In this document: piece by piece, positions 9,312-18,902 of the stretch
Numbering within the stretch: position 1 is the first letter of the stretch
Layout of the letters: every line of letters starts with the position of its first letter
Notes under the pieces: generated by a model
Seen by the model: the letters and a program-made list of their open reading frames with translations, nothing else
The model's database searches: none
What the model was told of the DNA's origin: nothing
Assembly: GCF_020091585.1 (NCBI RefSeq)
Contig: NZ_CP083582.1
Location: forward strand, 1,736,001 to 1,800,000
Source of the DNA: Kovacikia minuta CCNUW1
Lineage (GTDB): Bacteria; Cyanobacteriota; Cyanobacteriia; Leptolyngbyales; Leptolyngbyaceae
Length of the DNA: 64,000 nt
Reading direction: 5' to 3'
Made by a program: the position numbers and the translations under genes

Positions 9312-9521
9312 TTATCGCAGGATTGGGGTACGCCAAAGCACCGCCACAAAAATTAGCAGCGCTGCCTGGATAAACCAGGGCGCTAGTATTAGCCCGACAA
9401 TAAAACTTAGGATGGCAACGATCGCAGCAAAAATTCCAACCATTTCTTCTTTTGCTACATTTGCCACATAGATTGCAAAGCAAGTGATTGAAAGGGAGAC
9501 TAGAAACGAAAGAGATAACAT
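9312..9521 (-). CDS. Small two-helix membrane protein
   Basis: 69 residues with two strongly hydrophobic segments (about 2-20 and 28-62) separated by a short charged loop (KEE). It starts 6 bases after the stop of the preceding small gene, whose end carries GGAG, and lies 69 bases before the TerC gene. This tight order suggests a three-gene operon. I do not recognise a named family. Confidence 0.6.
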   Translation of the reverse strand: MLSLSFLVSLSITCFAIYVANVAKEEMVGIFAAIVAILSFIVGLILAPWFIQAALLIFVAVLWRTPILR

Positions 9522-9527
9522 TGCAAA

Positions 9528-9812
9528 TTAACACTCCGCAACAAAAGTTTCAAAGGGCTGATTCATCGAATCAGGAAGCAACAGTTGATGAGTTTCAAGC
9601 GTTCGATCGCCCATTGCTTTTCCAAACATCTGCGTTGAGGTCGCTTGTTCTGGTCGCCAAACTCCAGGTTTTCTGAGTGTTCCGATCAGTAACAGTTGGG
9701 CGATTACTTCGGCTGTCTTCAAACCCCGTTGAGCAGCTTCATCAGACAAATCACTACGCTGCCAGTGCGGTGTGATCGGCGCTATCCACTCATGAGCTAA
9801 ACAGCCCAACAC
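9528..9812 (-). CDS. Hypothetical 94-residue protein, first gene of the TerC operon
   Basis: A soluble-looking protein with a helical middle (LKTAEVIAQLLLIGTL) and no recognised domain. Its only support is position: it ends 6 bases before the next small gene, and both run toward TerC. Codon use resembles its neighbours, but no obvious ribosome site precedes the ATG at 9812. It could also be the 3' part of an older gene. Confidence 0.4.
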   Translation of the reverse strand: MLGCLAHEWIAPITPHWQRSDLSDEAAQRGLKTAEVIAQLLLIGTLRKPGVWRPEQATSTQMFGKAMGDRTLETHQLLLPDSMNQPFETFVAEC

Positions 9813-10327
9813 CCAATACAGGTGGATGAGCGTTATTGAGCTGCATGCTTGATCCGTGAATGAATGCCGAAGGAGATGCGATTAGCAATTGCTGATGGGA
9901 CTATGGCAGCAAAAATCCTGATCGGTAACGGAATATCCAGGTTAAGCCAATACAAAACTGTGACACATAGACAAATCTATGCGATGCACTCAAAGTCATC
10001 ACGATCAAAACTGCTAATTCAGTACAGGATCAAATGAATTCGATCGAGAATCCCAACAGGAACAATCCTCGACAGCATCAACGACACCAGTCTGTTACCA
10101 CAGAATCCTGATTACACTGAAATAAACTGAATTAAGGCAAAACCTGGAAAAGTCGAAAGTGCAGGACAGCAAGCTTTGCCTCAGCGTAGTGAGAGAAGCA
10201 ATTTTTGCTTGACCGTTCTTTCCCAGTGACGAACGGCGAAATGATTATGTAAACTAAGAACCATGTTTGAAGCAATATTCAAACATCGGTGAACATCAGC
10301 ATTCATTTCACTAGCACTTTGAGTTTT
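9813..10327. other. Intergenic region without recognised genes
   Basis: About 500 bases with stops in all frames and no repeat or hairpin that I recognise. It separates the TerC operon from the remains of a sensor kinase and may itself be decayed sequence. Confidence 0.5.
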
Positions 10328-10450
10328 TCAATTTAATGTAAACATTTCCACCATAGCATGACCTTTCCGAAAAACAACCTTTTGGAGCAATTCAGCCAAT
10401 GGTGATGGCAAAAGCATTAAAAACGCAATTGCACCCAATGCAAAAGTCAT
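10328..10450 (-). CDS. Possible 40-residue membrane peptide
   Basis: The frame starts with an ATG at 10450 and encodes a hydrophobic segment (MTFALGAIAFLMLLPSPLAE) and a basic tail. It lies directly downstream of the broken histidine kinase on the same strand. There is no good ribosome binding site, only TTAGGT. It is reported because its composition is membrane-like; it may be chance. Confidence 0.25.
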   Translation of the reverse strand: MTFALGAIAFLMLLPSPLAELLQKVVFRKGHAMVEMFTLN

Positions 10451-10508
10451 ACCTAAGAGAGTTGGCAGGGTTTGAGGGGCAGTTCAATCTGCAACTTTGA
10501 GCCTTTAC

Positions 10509-11466
10509 TCATTTCACTTGTGACACAATTTTTTTCCATGTGCCTGGATAATTTGCTGAACGATCGCCAACCCCCGCCCAAAACCACCGCTCTCCTGCGA
10601 TCGTTCGATCATCGACTCGGTAGAAGCGATCGAATACATAGGGCAGATCTGCTTCTGGAATGCCGATGCCTATATCAATTACCTGAATGATTGCCCAACT
10701 CGATTGGGACTCCAGGCGCAACTCTACCGTTCCACCAACTGGCGTGTTTACAGGCATTGCTGAGCAGGTTTTCGATGGCTTGCCGCAGCAGATCGGGGTC
10801 AGCCAATAGCTGGATGGGTTGCTCTGGCAACTGGCTGATTAGCTTTATGTCTTGCGTTGCAGCTTGAGCCGCGTAATCAACGGCTAAATTTTCCAGCCAA
10901 CGCGGGCGTACCTGGAGATTATCCGCTACGGATAGCAGTCCAACTTGAGCATTGGTGAGGATGGCAGAGAGGGGCGATCGTAACTCATGGGAAGCATCGG
11001 AGGTGAAGCGTTGTAGCTGCTGATAGGACTGTTGAATTGGCCGCATGGCGATGCCACTCAGTATCCAACCCGTTAGTCCAATTAATCCTAAAGCGATCGG
11101 GACAGCCAGGGTTAACACAAACTGAAGATATCTGATCTCGCTCTGAGTCTCAGTCATTGGAATAGCCACCTGTAGATAGCCAATGATGGAACTACCGCCT
11201 TGAACGGGCAGGCACATACACCAGTTCGGTATCGGTGGGGTGGGAACCACAGCCCAACCGGGGAATGTTGCTTAAATCAACCTGTTTCTCGCCCTGACGC
11301 ACCTGATATTGCAAACTGGCTGCCATTAGCTCGGTTCGTTTATAAAGCTGTTGGTCTAATGCCTTGAGCCTATCTTTTATCTCAAGATAGTAAATTACTC
11401 CGGCAAACAGCACGAGAATGCTACCCATTAATAGGGTGAACCAGTGAGCCAAGTTGACGACGTGTT
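10509..11466 (-). pseudogene. Degraded RppB/NrsS-like sensor histidine kinase
   Basis: Pieces of one kinase lie in three frames. In order: a membrane segment (WFTLLMGSILVLFAGVIYYL), a second membrane segment near 11090, the H box FTSDASHELRSPLSAILTNA, an N box LLSNACKH, the D box IGIGIPEADLPYVFDRFYR, and a G box readable only after frame correction (GRGLAIVQQIIQAHG). I find four single-base insertions: near the 5' end at about 11455, near 11213, near 10757, and at about 10583. Two in-frame losses also occur relative to the family: part of the sensor loop, and the helix after the H box (the sequence jumps from RPRW to LENLAVDYAAQA). No response-regulator gene is adjacent. The deletions suggest real decay. 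Confidence 0.8.
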
Positions 11467-11596
11467 CCCCCGGTCTCCGTGTCTTCCGTTCCCTCTGCCC
11501 TCCTCCCTATTTCCAGTGCGAATGCTATATCTAAAACCGTGTGGGTATGCTTGACAAAGGGACTGTTCGAATCCACCCACAAGCCCCTCCTTTTCC

Positions 11597-13987
11597 ATGC
11601 GCGGCACTGAGCAGAAGACTGTTCTCACCCAACCCTTCCTGGAACTTAACAACCAGGGTTATTCGATCCAGCTATTTCTAACGCAGGATCAGCACTTTCT
11701 AGGACGCGATCCGCAGAGATCGGACCTGTTGGTGCCGACGGACTGGCAGGTCATCTCTGGTTGCCATGCTGTTTTTCGCCGAACGGGAGAAGATTACACC
11801 GTTTTTGATGGCGATGGTCAGAAACCCAGCACCAATGGGCTATTCTTGAACCGAACCCGGATTACTCCTGCTAAGGGCTATCTGCTGAAGGATGGGGCCG
11901 AGTTGCGGATTGGGCAAAATCCCCGGAGTCAGATTGTCCTAACCTATCGCAATCCTCTCGGTGCGGAAGCTGCCGAGATGCCAGAGAAGCGATCGCTCTC
12001 GCTCAAAAACCGTTCCGTGCTACTGGGTCGCGATTCCCAAGCCTCTTTGCAACTCGATTCGCCGATTGTCTCCCGCCGTCACGCCACGATCGAACCGGAT
12101 GGAACCGGGCGCTACATCCTGCGCGATCACAGTGCCAATGGCGTATTTGTGAATGGCGTCCGGGTCAGCAATAGCATTTTGCTTGCGGATGCAGCCACGA
12201 TTCAGATTGGACCCTTTACCCTGGTGCTGCGGGCAGACACATTGGAAGTGGTTGATCGGGGCAACCAGATTCGCCTCGATGCCTGGGAACTGGTGCGGGA
12301 GGTGAAGGATAAGCAGCACCAGACCCGCCGCCTGCTGGATGACATTTCGCTGGCGATCGAACCGGGTCAGTTTGTTGCCCTGGTGGGTGGCAGTGGGGCG
12401 GGCAAGTCTACCCTGATGCGAACACTTTTAGGCATTGACCCAACCGACAAGGGAACGGTCTATCTAAATGGCACCGCCCTCCGGAGCAACTTCGGCATGT
12501 ATCGTTCCCAGATTGGCTATGTCCCGCAGGATGACATTGTGCATCGGGAATTGACCGTTGCGGAGGTGTTGACCTACGCAGCAAAATTGCGTCTCCCCGC
12601 TGATACGGATCTGGAGGAGGTCGTTAGCAAGACCCTGGATGAAATTGAAATGGGCGATCGCCGGGATGTTCTGGTCAGCAAACTCAGCGGCGGGCAACGC
12701 AAACGGGTCAGCATCGGGGTGGAACTGCTTGCCGATCCGAAGTTGTTTTTCCTGGATGAACCCACCTCCGGCCTCGATCCAGGACTGGACAAAAAAATGA
12801 TGCAACTGCTGCGAAAACTGGCAAACCAGGGACGCACGGTGATTTTGGTAACCCACGCCACAGCAAATATTACCCTCTGCGATCGGATTGTCTTTGTGGG
12901 CCGGGGTGGACGCCTCTGCTACTTTGGTCCCCCCCAAAAAGCCCTGGAGTTCTTCGAAGTGACATCGGGGGACTTTGCGGATATTTACAACGAATTAGAG
13001 CGGGGAGAAACCATTGTTCGTCAATGGGCGGAAAAGTTTCGCCAGTCCGATGACCATTGGCGTTATGTCACCGGGCATCTCAGCCCAGGGAATGGGACGA
13101 AGCAGCGATCGCTCCCCTCCCCCAGCAAAGGTACCGTGTTTCTCAAGCAGCTTACCCTGCTAACCGAGCGCCAATTTCAGCTTTTCTGGCGTGATCCGGT
13201 CAATATTTCCTTAGCCCTATTAACTGCCCCGATCGCCATTAGTCTGATGGCACTGGTCGTGCGCGACAAAGCGCCCCTGATCCCAGCAGACACCGCCGAT
13301 CCGACGCTTGCCCCATTGGCATTGCGGGTTCTGTTCGTTTTCACCTGTGCTGCCCTTTGGGTTGGGCTTTCCAGCTCGCTTCAGGAAATTGTTAAGGAAT
13401 CCGCCATCTACATGCGGGAGCGCTTAATTAACCTGGGGTTATTTGCCTACCTGGGTTCTAAGGCGATTGTTCTTGCCACCCTGGCATTATTGCAAACCGT
13501 ACTGATGGTAGCGGTGATTCTGTTTGGTTTCGCCGATCCCCGACCTGAATTACTGCCCTGGACCTGGGGAGTGGGCATCTCCACATTTCTAACCCTAATC
13601 GCCTGTATGAGCATGGGACTGATGATTTCAGCGATCGTCCGCAATGGTAGTCAGGCAAACAGTGCCCTCCCTCTGCTCCTCCTGCCCCAAATCATCTTCT
13701 CTGGCGTGCTGTTCAAAATGGAAGGCGTCACCAGCAAAATTTCCTGGCTGATGTTGAGTCGCTGGTCTGTGGGTGCCTACGGCAGCCTGGTAAACGTCAA
13801 CGCAATGGTACCGGAACCAACCAAACTCCCCGATGGCAGCACGATTCCCCTTCCTTTTGAGCAATCTGCCGTCTACGATCCCACCTGGAGTAATCTTTCC
13901 CTCAATTGGAAAATACTCTGTCTCCATGCCTTTATCTATCTAGCAGTCGCATTCTGGGTACAAAAGAGGAAGGATATTTTCAAATAG
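11597..13987 (+). CDS. FHA-domain ABC transporter (ABCG-type ATPase-permease)
   Basis: 796 residues. Two FHA domains come first (about 15-115: LGRDPQRSDL, STNGLFLN; about 130-215: LGRDSQASLQL, SRRHATIE, SANGVFVNG). They are followed by an ABC ATPase with Walker A GGSGAGKST (near 263), signature LSGGQRKR (near 362), and Walker B LFFLDEPTSGLDPG (near 383). An ABC-2-type membrane domain (about 520-796) has six helices. The order ATPase then membrane is the ABCG half-transporter layout. The FHA domains suggest control by Thr phosphorylation. The substrate is unknown. No Shine-Dalgarno precedes the ATG. Confidence 0.9.
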   Translation: MRGTEQKTVLTQPFLELNNQGYSIQLFLTQDQHFLGRDPQRSDLLVPTDWQVISGCHAVFRRTGEDYTVFDGDGQKPSTNGLFLNRTRITPAKGYLLKDGAELRIGQNPRSQIVLTYRNPLGAEAAEMPEKRSLSLKNRSVLLGRDSQASLQLDSPIVSRRHATIEPDGTGRYILRDHSANGVFVNGVRVSNSILLADAATIQIGPFTLVLRADTLEVVDRGNQIRLDAWELVREVKDKQHQTRRLLDDISLAIEPGQFVALVGGSGAGKSTLMRTLLGIDPTDKGTVYLNGTALRSNFGMYRSQIGYVPQDDIVHRELTVAEVLTYAAKLRLPADTDLEEVVSKTLDEIEMGDRRDVLVSKLSGGQRKRVSIGVELLADPKLFFLDEPTSGLDPGLDKKMMQLLRKLANQGRTVILVTHATANITLCDRIVFVGRGGRLCYFGPPQKALEFFEVTSGDFADIYNELERGETIVRQWAEKFRQSDDHWRYVTGHLSPGNGTKQRSLPSPSKGTVFLKQLTLLTERQFQLFWRDPVNISLALLTAPIAISLMALVVRDKAPLIPADTADPTLAPLALRVLFVFTCAALWVGLSSSLQEIVKESAIYMRERLINLGLFAYLGSKAIVLATLALLQTVLMVAVILFGFADPRPELLPWTWGVGISTFLTLIACMSMGLMISAIVRNGSQANSALPLLLLPQIIFSGVLFKMEGVTSKISWLMLSRWSVGAYGSLVNVNAMVPEPTKLPDGSTIPLPFEQSAVYDPTWSNLSLNWKILCLHAFIYLAVAFWVQKRKDIFK

Positions 13988-14068
13988 AGACGGATTTTGC
14001 CAGATGATTGATGGACGTAGAGAGTTCATTGGTCATGGGTCATTGGTTGTTAGAAGCTTATCCTAACC

Positions 14069-14104
14069 CTGACACCTGACACCTGACACCTGACACCTGA
14101 CACC
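14069..14104. repeat. CTGACAC heptamer array
   Basis: Five tandem copies of the 7-bp unit lie between two convergent genes, followed by TACCACC copies. It is the same STRR class found before pgl and near 16.4 kb. Confidence 0.85.
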
Positions 14105-14157
14105 CTTTTATCCCTCATCTTTTACCTACCACCTACCACCTACTCCCTTGTGCCTCT

Positions 14158-14451
14158 CTAACCATCGCGCAAATTTTGGTGGCGATAAAACGCGTAGGTA
14201 TCAAACAATGCCCCAACAAGGCCACAGGTTAACCCAATGACGAGTAATCCTTCTACCACGTCTCCACTACCGAAGACCGCCAGGAACTCCAAAATTTGTC
14301 CCGCTCCAACCTGGGCGATCGCTTCAATTACAGGGATCTGACTAATCAGAGATAGCACTGCCAAAATACAGCCAATCAGCAACACTGGTGCGATAAAACT
14401 GAGCACACTTGTCAGAACCAGGGAACGGAGAAAAGCAATTGAGATCATCAT
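14158..14451 (-). CDS. Small membrane protein of unknown function
   Basis: 97 residues from the paired ATGs at 14451/14448. Two or three hydrophobic helices (about 3-38, 50-65, 68-85) are separated by a short loop. The frame is open upstream to 14679, but that extension translates STRR sequence (LLPTPYSPHS), so I exclude it. I recognise no named family, although the composition and clean helices argue for a real gene. It converges with the FHA-ABC gene. Confidence 0.55.
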   Translation of the reverse strand: MMISIAFLRSLVLTSVLSFIAPVLLIGCILAVLSLISQIPVIEAIAQVGAGQILEFLAVFGSGDVVEGLLVIGLTCGLVGALFDTYAFYRHQNLRDG

Positions 14452-14792
14452 GAATCGATAATAGGCTGGTTGAGCCAGTCCAACGGTATCGTAGAAAACG
14501 AGAAAAACCTGTTTCCACCATAGGAGCGATCGTCCCAAATCACCCAAAACAGTCAGAAATCTTAAATCTGCATTAAGAATCTTGGTGAACCTATATGAAT
14601 GAGGGGAGTAGGGTGTGGGAAGTAGGCAATTCCAGGCGTAAGGGTTAGCATGCGGCAGGGATGCTTTCGGCGATGGCAAAGGTTCCTGCCCGCATGCTGA
14701 GCACCTACAAGTTAGGGATTTTATTTCATTCTTGTTCCTTAGAACTTAGAACTTAAAACTCAACACTCAAAACTTCCTATTGTTCGCTATCC
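14452..14792. other. Divergent intergenic region with STRRs
   Basis: The gap between two divergent genes contains an imperfect STRR (near 14595-14625) and a run of ACTTAGA/ACTTAAA-type heptamers (14740-14775) close to the MlaE permease start. No gene is supported. Promoters for both neighbours must lie here, but I see no clear boxes. Confidence 0.5.
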
Positions 14793-15620
14793 TTGCTAAC
14801 GTGGTTGCTTAAATTTCCCCTGGTGAGTGAAACACCGATCAGTTACGGCTTGAGATTATGGAGTCGAAGATTGCTGGCAGCAATTCTTCTAGGTGGACAG
14901 GTCATGGTTCATCTGCTGGCAGGCAAAATTCATCGCCGCAATACCTTAGAGCAAATGGCAATCGTTGGTCCAGAGTCCCTACTCATTGCCCTACTAACAG
15001 CGGCGTTTGTCGGAATGGTTTTTACCATTCAGGTGTCTAGAGAATTTATTAATTTGGGAGCGGGGAGTGCAGTTGGAGGCGTCCTGGCAATTTCCCTGGC
15101 ACGCGAATTAGCTCCCGTTTTGACCGCGGTGATTATGGCGGGGCGGGTTGGGTCTGCCTTTGCCGCAGAAATTGGCACGATGCAGGTTACTGAGCAAGTT
15201 GATGCACTTTACATGCTGAAAACCGACCCGATCGATTATTTGGTGATCCCAAGGGTGATTGCTTGCTGCCTGATGGTGCCGATTCTGACGGTGCTTTCCT
15301 TGCTGACAGGATTAATTGGTGGCATGTTCATTGCAGACGGCCTATATGGCATTTCGCACAAGGTCTTCTTTGACTCTGTGCAGGGGTTTTTAACGACCTG
15401 GGATCTGTGTAGCGCTCCAATTAAAGGATTTTGTTTTGGAGCGTTAATTGCCATCATTGGCTCAAGTTGGGGACTGACCACCACGGGCGGCGCAAAGGGT
15501 GTTGGGCAATCCACCACGACCGCTGTTGTCACCTCTCTACTTGCCATTTTTATTTCGAATTTCTTCCTTTCCTGGGTCATGTTCCAGGGGCTTGGCAGCG
15601 CGGTTACGAGAGGAATTTGA
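14793..15620 (+). CDS. MlaE family ABC transporter permease
   Basis: 275 residues with five to six membrane helices. The family blocks GPESLLIALLTAAFVGMVFTIQ, AISLARELAPVLTAVIMAGR and GSAFAAEIGTMQVTEQVDAL are clear. MlaE permeases move lipids between the membranes; in cyanobacteria and plastids the relatives (TGD1-type) act in envelope lipid traffic. The start shown is a TTG; a GTG at 14823 (VSETPIS) is an alternative. The downstream DUF3119 gene accompanies this permease in many cyanobacteria. ATPase and substrate-binding partners are elsewhere. Confidence 0.9.
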   Translation: MLTWLLKFPLVSETPISYGLRLWSRRLLAAILLGGQVMVHLLAGKIHRRNTLEQMAIVGPESLLIALLTAAFVGMVFTIQVSREFINLGAGSAVGGVLAISLARELAPVLTAVIMAGRVGSAFAAEIGTMQVTEQVDALYMLKTDPIDYLVIPRVIACCLMVPILTVLSLLTGLIGGMFIADGLYGISHKVFFDSVQGFLTTWDLCSAPIKGFCFGALIAIIGSSWGLTTTGGAKGVGQSTTTAVVTSLLAIFISNFFLSWVMFQGLGSAVTRGI

Positions 15621-15976
15621 TGAGGGATGAGGGATGAGGGATGAGGGATGAGGGATGAGGGAAAGGATAAAGGATAAAGGATGAAGGATAAAAGGATAAA
15701 AGGGGGAAAGAATTGAGAACTGAAGACTGAAGACTGAACGGTAGGAGTTAGGGGTTAGAGGTTGGGAACTGAGCTAAATTAACCCTAGCTCCTAGCTCCT
15801 AGCTCCTAGCTCCTAGCTCCTAGCTCCTAGCTCCTAGCTCCTGGCTTTTAGTCCCTGACCCCTGACACCTCCCCCTTCCCTCCGTTCTACTTCCTAGCGC
15901 CCAACCTTATAGAATAGAGAGGTAAATTCAGCGACACCCAACCAGTGGGTTTTAATGTCTTGCGGGGTAACGTTTT
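15616..15976. repeat. GATGAGG, AAGGATA and CTCCTAG heptamer arrays
   Basis: Between the permease and DUF3119 genes lie GATGAGG x about 6 (15616-15662), AAGGATA-like copies (15662-15705), and CTCCTAG x about 8 (15783-15842). Single copies of other units occur around them. They separate two genes that are usually adjacent. No coding potential. Confidence 0.9.
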
Positions 15977-16370
15977 ATGACAACATCTGCTTCACCTTTC
16001 CCAACACAGACGATCGAACTGTCACCCAGCTACGCCATCCCGATCGTGCTGGTAATTGTGGCAATTCCCCTGTTACTGGTTCAGGTTTGGGTCAGTTTGG
16101 CGCTCTCCCTATTTGGCTTGTTTTTAATGTTCCCAGGCCGTTACCCTGCGGATGAGATTTACCGAAACCGATTTTGATATTTACCGGGGTGAGAAATTGA
16201 TTCGCCGCTTCCCCTACCGAGACTGGCAAAACTGGCGAATTTTCTGGTCACCCGTTCCCATCCTTTTTTACTTTAGAGAAGTAAAGAGTATCCACTTTCT
16301 ACCCATTTTGTTTGACCCCAAGACCCTCCGCCTTTGTTTGGAGCGTATCCCTCTTAACCCCCTCCCGTAG
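15977..16370 (+). pseudogene. DUF3119 family protein, frameshifted
   Basis: The first part (15977-16130; MTTSASPF, with two membrane segments ending SLFGLFLMF) and the second part (from about 16135; QAVTLRMRFTETDFDIYRGE to the stop at 16370) are in different frames. Removing one C from CCC at 16132-16134 joins them into a normal-length protein of about 130 residues. All other positions look intact, so this may be a sequencing error or a very recent mutation. In cyanobacteria the family accompanies the MlaE permease; its role is unknown. Confidence 0.85.
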
Positions 16371-16462
16371 CAGCCTAAACGATTCACCCTGGGAAGTAGC
16401 TGTTAGCTGTTGGCGCTCTAACACCTAACATCTGACACCTGATACCTAACACCTGATTGCTC

Positions 16463-17941
16463 ATGACCCCAGACGAACCCCAAGAATTTTACTCCGAAAC
16501 ATCCGCAGAGCAGCTAGAAAAGTCTTTGCAACAGGTTCCCGTCGAAAGCGAAGATGATTACACCACTGGAACAGAGGACGCTTTTACGTTGAAACCTGCC
16601 GACTCAAAATCCACCGCCTCCGGGTCGTTAGAAGATGCCTTCAATGGGTCGCTGGAAGGGCCGAAACAGGGTTCTGAGTCGGTTGCAGATGCTCCAACCC
16701 TTGACTTAACGGAGGCAGAATCGGCTTCTCCAGCGGAGGAGGAGTTGATTCAGGTGATGACGGAAAATGAGCCAGCCTGGTTCGCAATGGCGGAAAATGA
16801 ACTATCTCAGGAGCCTTCGTCGGATGAGCGTGCTTTGATGGCATCCGAGGAAGTGTTAAATCGGGCAATGGCTGAAGATGCATCCCAGTCTTTAGGGGGG
16901 GCAGGAAGACGTTCGATTGGGCAAGGAGTGGGTAGCGTGACAACGTTTGAGTTAGAGCAACGGGTTGCCGAGTTGCAACGTCAGGAGCAAGCCTTGAGGC
17001 AGGAGATTGCTGCATTGAAGGCAACTCAGACTCAGCTTCAGGAACAAACCATGGATGCTCAGATGGCGATTGGTCGCCTGGTGCAGGAAGGGTTAAAGGA
17101 ACTGGAGCAGCGCAAGCAGGCACTCCAGATCAGCGTAGAGCAGTTGGAACGCCGTCAGGAACGAATTCAGAACGAAATGCGAACCAGTTTTGCGGGCGTT
17201 TCTCAAGATCTGGCGATTCGGGTCAAAAGCTTTAAGGATTATCTGGTGGGCAGTCTTCAGGATCTCGCTTTAACGGCGGAACAGTTGGAGTTGCCGAAAG
17301 CGGTGAAAGCCCCCCCCCAACGGCAAGCCGCACCACAGGAGACAGTGCAGCAGTCATCCCCCACCTCGCCCTCGCCTAAATTTGCCGAGCAAAGCTTTCA
17401 AGAACAAACCCGCAAAATTCGGGGTCTGCTGGATCAGTACCGCAACCGCCCAGACTACTACGGACCTGCATGGCACCTCCGCCGTACCTTTGAGCCAATC
17501 CATGCCGAGCGGGTTTCTAACTGGTTTTTTACCCAGGGCGGGCGGGGTGCAATCCGGACGATGGGCAGCCGGTTACAAAATATTCTGGTCGCTTCTGCAT
17601 CCATTTCGATTCTGCACAGTCTTTATGGCGATCGCCTCCGCACTTTGATTTTGGCTGAATCTCCCGAACGCCTGGGAGAATGGCGCAGGGGTTTACAGGA
17701 CTGCCTTGGCATTACCCGCAGTGACTTTGGCCCCGATCGCGGCGTTGCCCTGTTTGAAGACCCGGAGGCTCTGGCGATGAAAGCTGATCGCGCCGTTAAA
17801 GACGGTCTCCTTGCCTTCGTGGTCATCGACGAAACCGAGGAGCAAGTCAGCCTTTCCCTGTTGCAATTCCCCCTCTGGCTAGCGTTTGCCCCCAATCCCC
17901 AGGTGTCGTCTTCGTCTAGCTACAGCAGAGGGGAATGGTAA
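16463..17941 (+). CDS. DUF3086 domain protein with coiled coil
   Basis: 492 residues. An acidic, low-complexity N-terminus (about 1-150) is followed by a long coiled coil (about 155-255; ELEQRVAELQRQEQALRQEI), a Pro/Gln linker, and a conserved C-terminal DUF3086 domain (about 310-480: QTRKIRGLLDQYRNRPDYYG, WHLRRTFEPIHAERV). I use the ATG at 16463; a TTG two codons earlier is in frame. The stop overlaps the next start (ATGGTAA), suggesting coupling. The family is limited to cyanobacteria and has no known function. Confidence 0.85.
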   Translation: MTPDEPQEFYSETSAEQLEKSLQQVPVESEDDYTTGTEDAFTLKPADSKSTASGSLEDAFNGSLEGPKQGSESVADAPTLDLTEAESASPAEEELIQVMTENEPAWFAMAENELSQEPSSDERALMASEEVLNRAMAEDASQSLGGAGRRSIGQGVGSVTTFELEQRVAELQRQEQALRQEIAALKATQTQLQEQTMDAQMAIGRLVQEGLKELEQRKQALQISVEQLERRQERIQNEMRTSFAGVSQDLAIRVKSFKDYLVGSLQDLALTAEQLELPKAVKAPPQRQAAPQETVQQSSPTSPSPKFAEQSFQEQTRKIRGLLDQYRNRPDYYGPAWHLRRTFEPIHAERVSNWFFTQGGRGAIRTMGSRLQNILVASASISILHSLYGDRLRTLILAESPERLGEWRRGLQDCLGITRSDFGPDRGVALFEDPEALAMKADRAVKDGLLAFVVIDETEEQVSLSLLQFPLWLAFAPNPQVSSSSSYSRGEW

Positions 17942-18793
17942 ATCAGAGCAAACGCCTGGTTCTTCGAGCAACACAGGCTGGTGGGCTGGCAATCCTACTT
18001 TGTGGACATACAGCAGGCGCGATCGCGAAGGAGGTCGATCTCAAAGCTAACTCAGCTCCCCACTCCAATTTCGCTTCCTCAAGCCTGATAGCTGGATCGG
18101 TACCAATTTCCAGGTCGGATGCGAACACAATTGAGAATTGGTTGCTGCGGAGATATACGTCAGTACATCTTTGGCATCGGCGGGTTCTTCTCTGAGCGGG
18201 CAGAAATCGTGTTGGCGCGACCGCAGGCAAAGACGGAACTGGCTCAGATTGTGGCAAGAAAAGATCTGCCCCCTCACCTGCGGGTCTATGCCCAAGAGAT
18301 GCTGATGAAAGCGGGGCAACCCCAAAATCCATCCCTTGTGGAAGACTACTGCTACACGTTGCAAAATAGTGGTTATATCAAACTTTTTCACGATCCATGG
18401 GGTCTACCTGGTGTAGATATTGGTGACTTTGGCAGAACATTAATCAGTTATCGTCAAGCAGCCCTACCTTGCCTGTCTCGTCTGCTCAATGACAACAATG
18501 AGCTAATCTACGGTGGCAACGGTGAATTGAGAGCCGTTGCGTCGGGTATGCAATACCGGATATACGATTTAGCTGCTTACCTGATCACACAAATCCTGGA
18601 GCTTCCCTCCAACAACGATCCTGACCCTACTTTGCCTAACCTGCAAATTCAAGATTTACGCCGACGGTTGGGACTTGCGCCTAATAAAGGTGAAGAACAA
18701 TTTCCTCCGGTAAGATTTTCACCGAACACTATCATTGATGAAGTTGTACAGAGATCGAGAGTTGAACCAACTATGCAATTTTCCAAGCCTTGA
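17935..18793 (+). pseudogene. Secreted hypothetical protein, frameshifted
   Basis: The first frame (17935-18195) opens with a signal peptide (hydrophobic to about residue 30, ending AGAIAKE) and reads to ANTIENWLLR. The second frame (18119-18793) continues with SERAEIVLARPQAKTELAQI and a long intact C-terminus. Deleting one G near 18149 gives a continuous protein of about 285 residues through LLRDIRQYIFGIGGFFSE. The start overlaps the stop of the DUF3086 gene, so the two were probably co-translated. I recognise no domain. Confidence 0.65.
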
Positions 18794-18902
18794 AGCCTTT
18801 ACCCAAGCCCTAAACCTGGGATGCCATAATGCTCTCCTAGAGGGCAAAGCAAAAGGTATGCTATTTTTAGCTCCAAAATTGCTCTTTTGCTAGAGAACCA
18901 TC

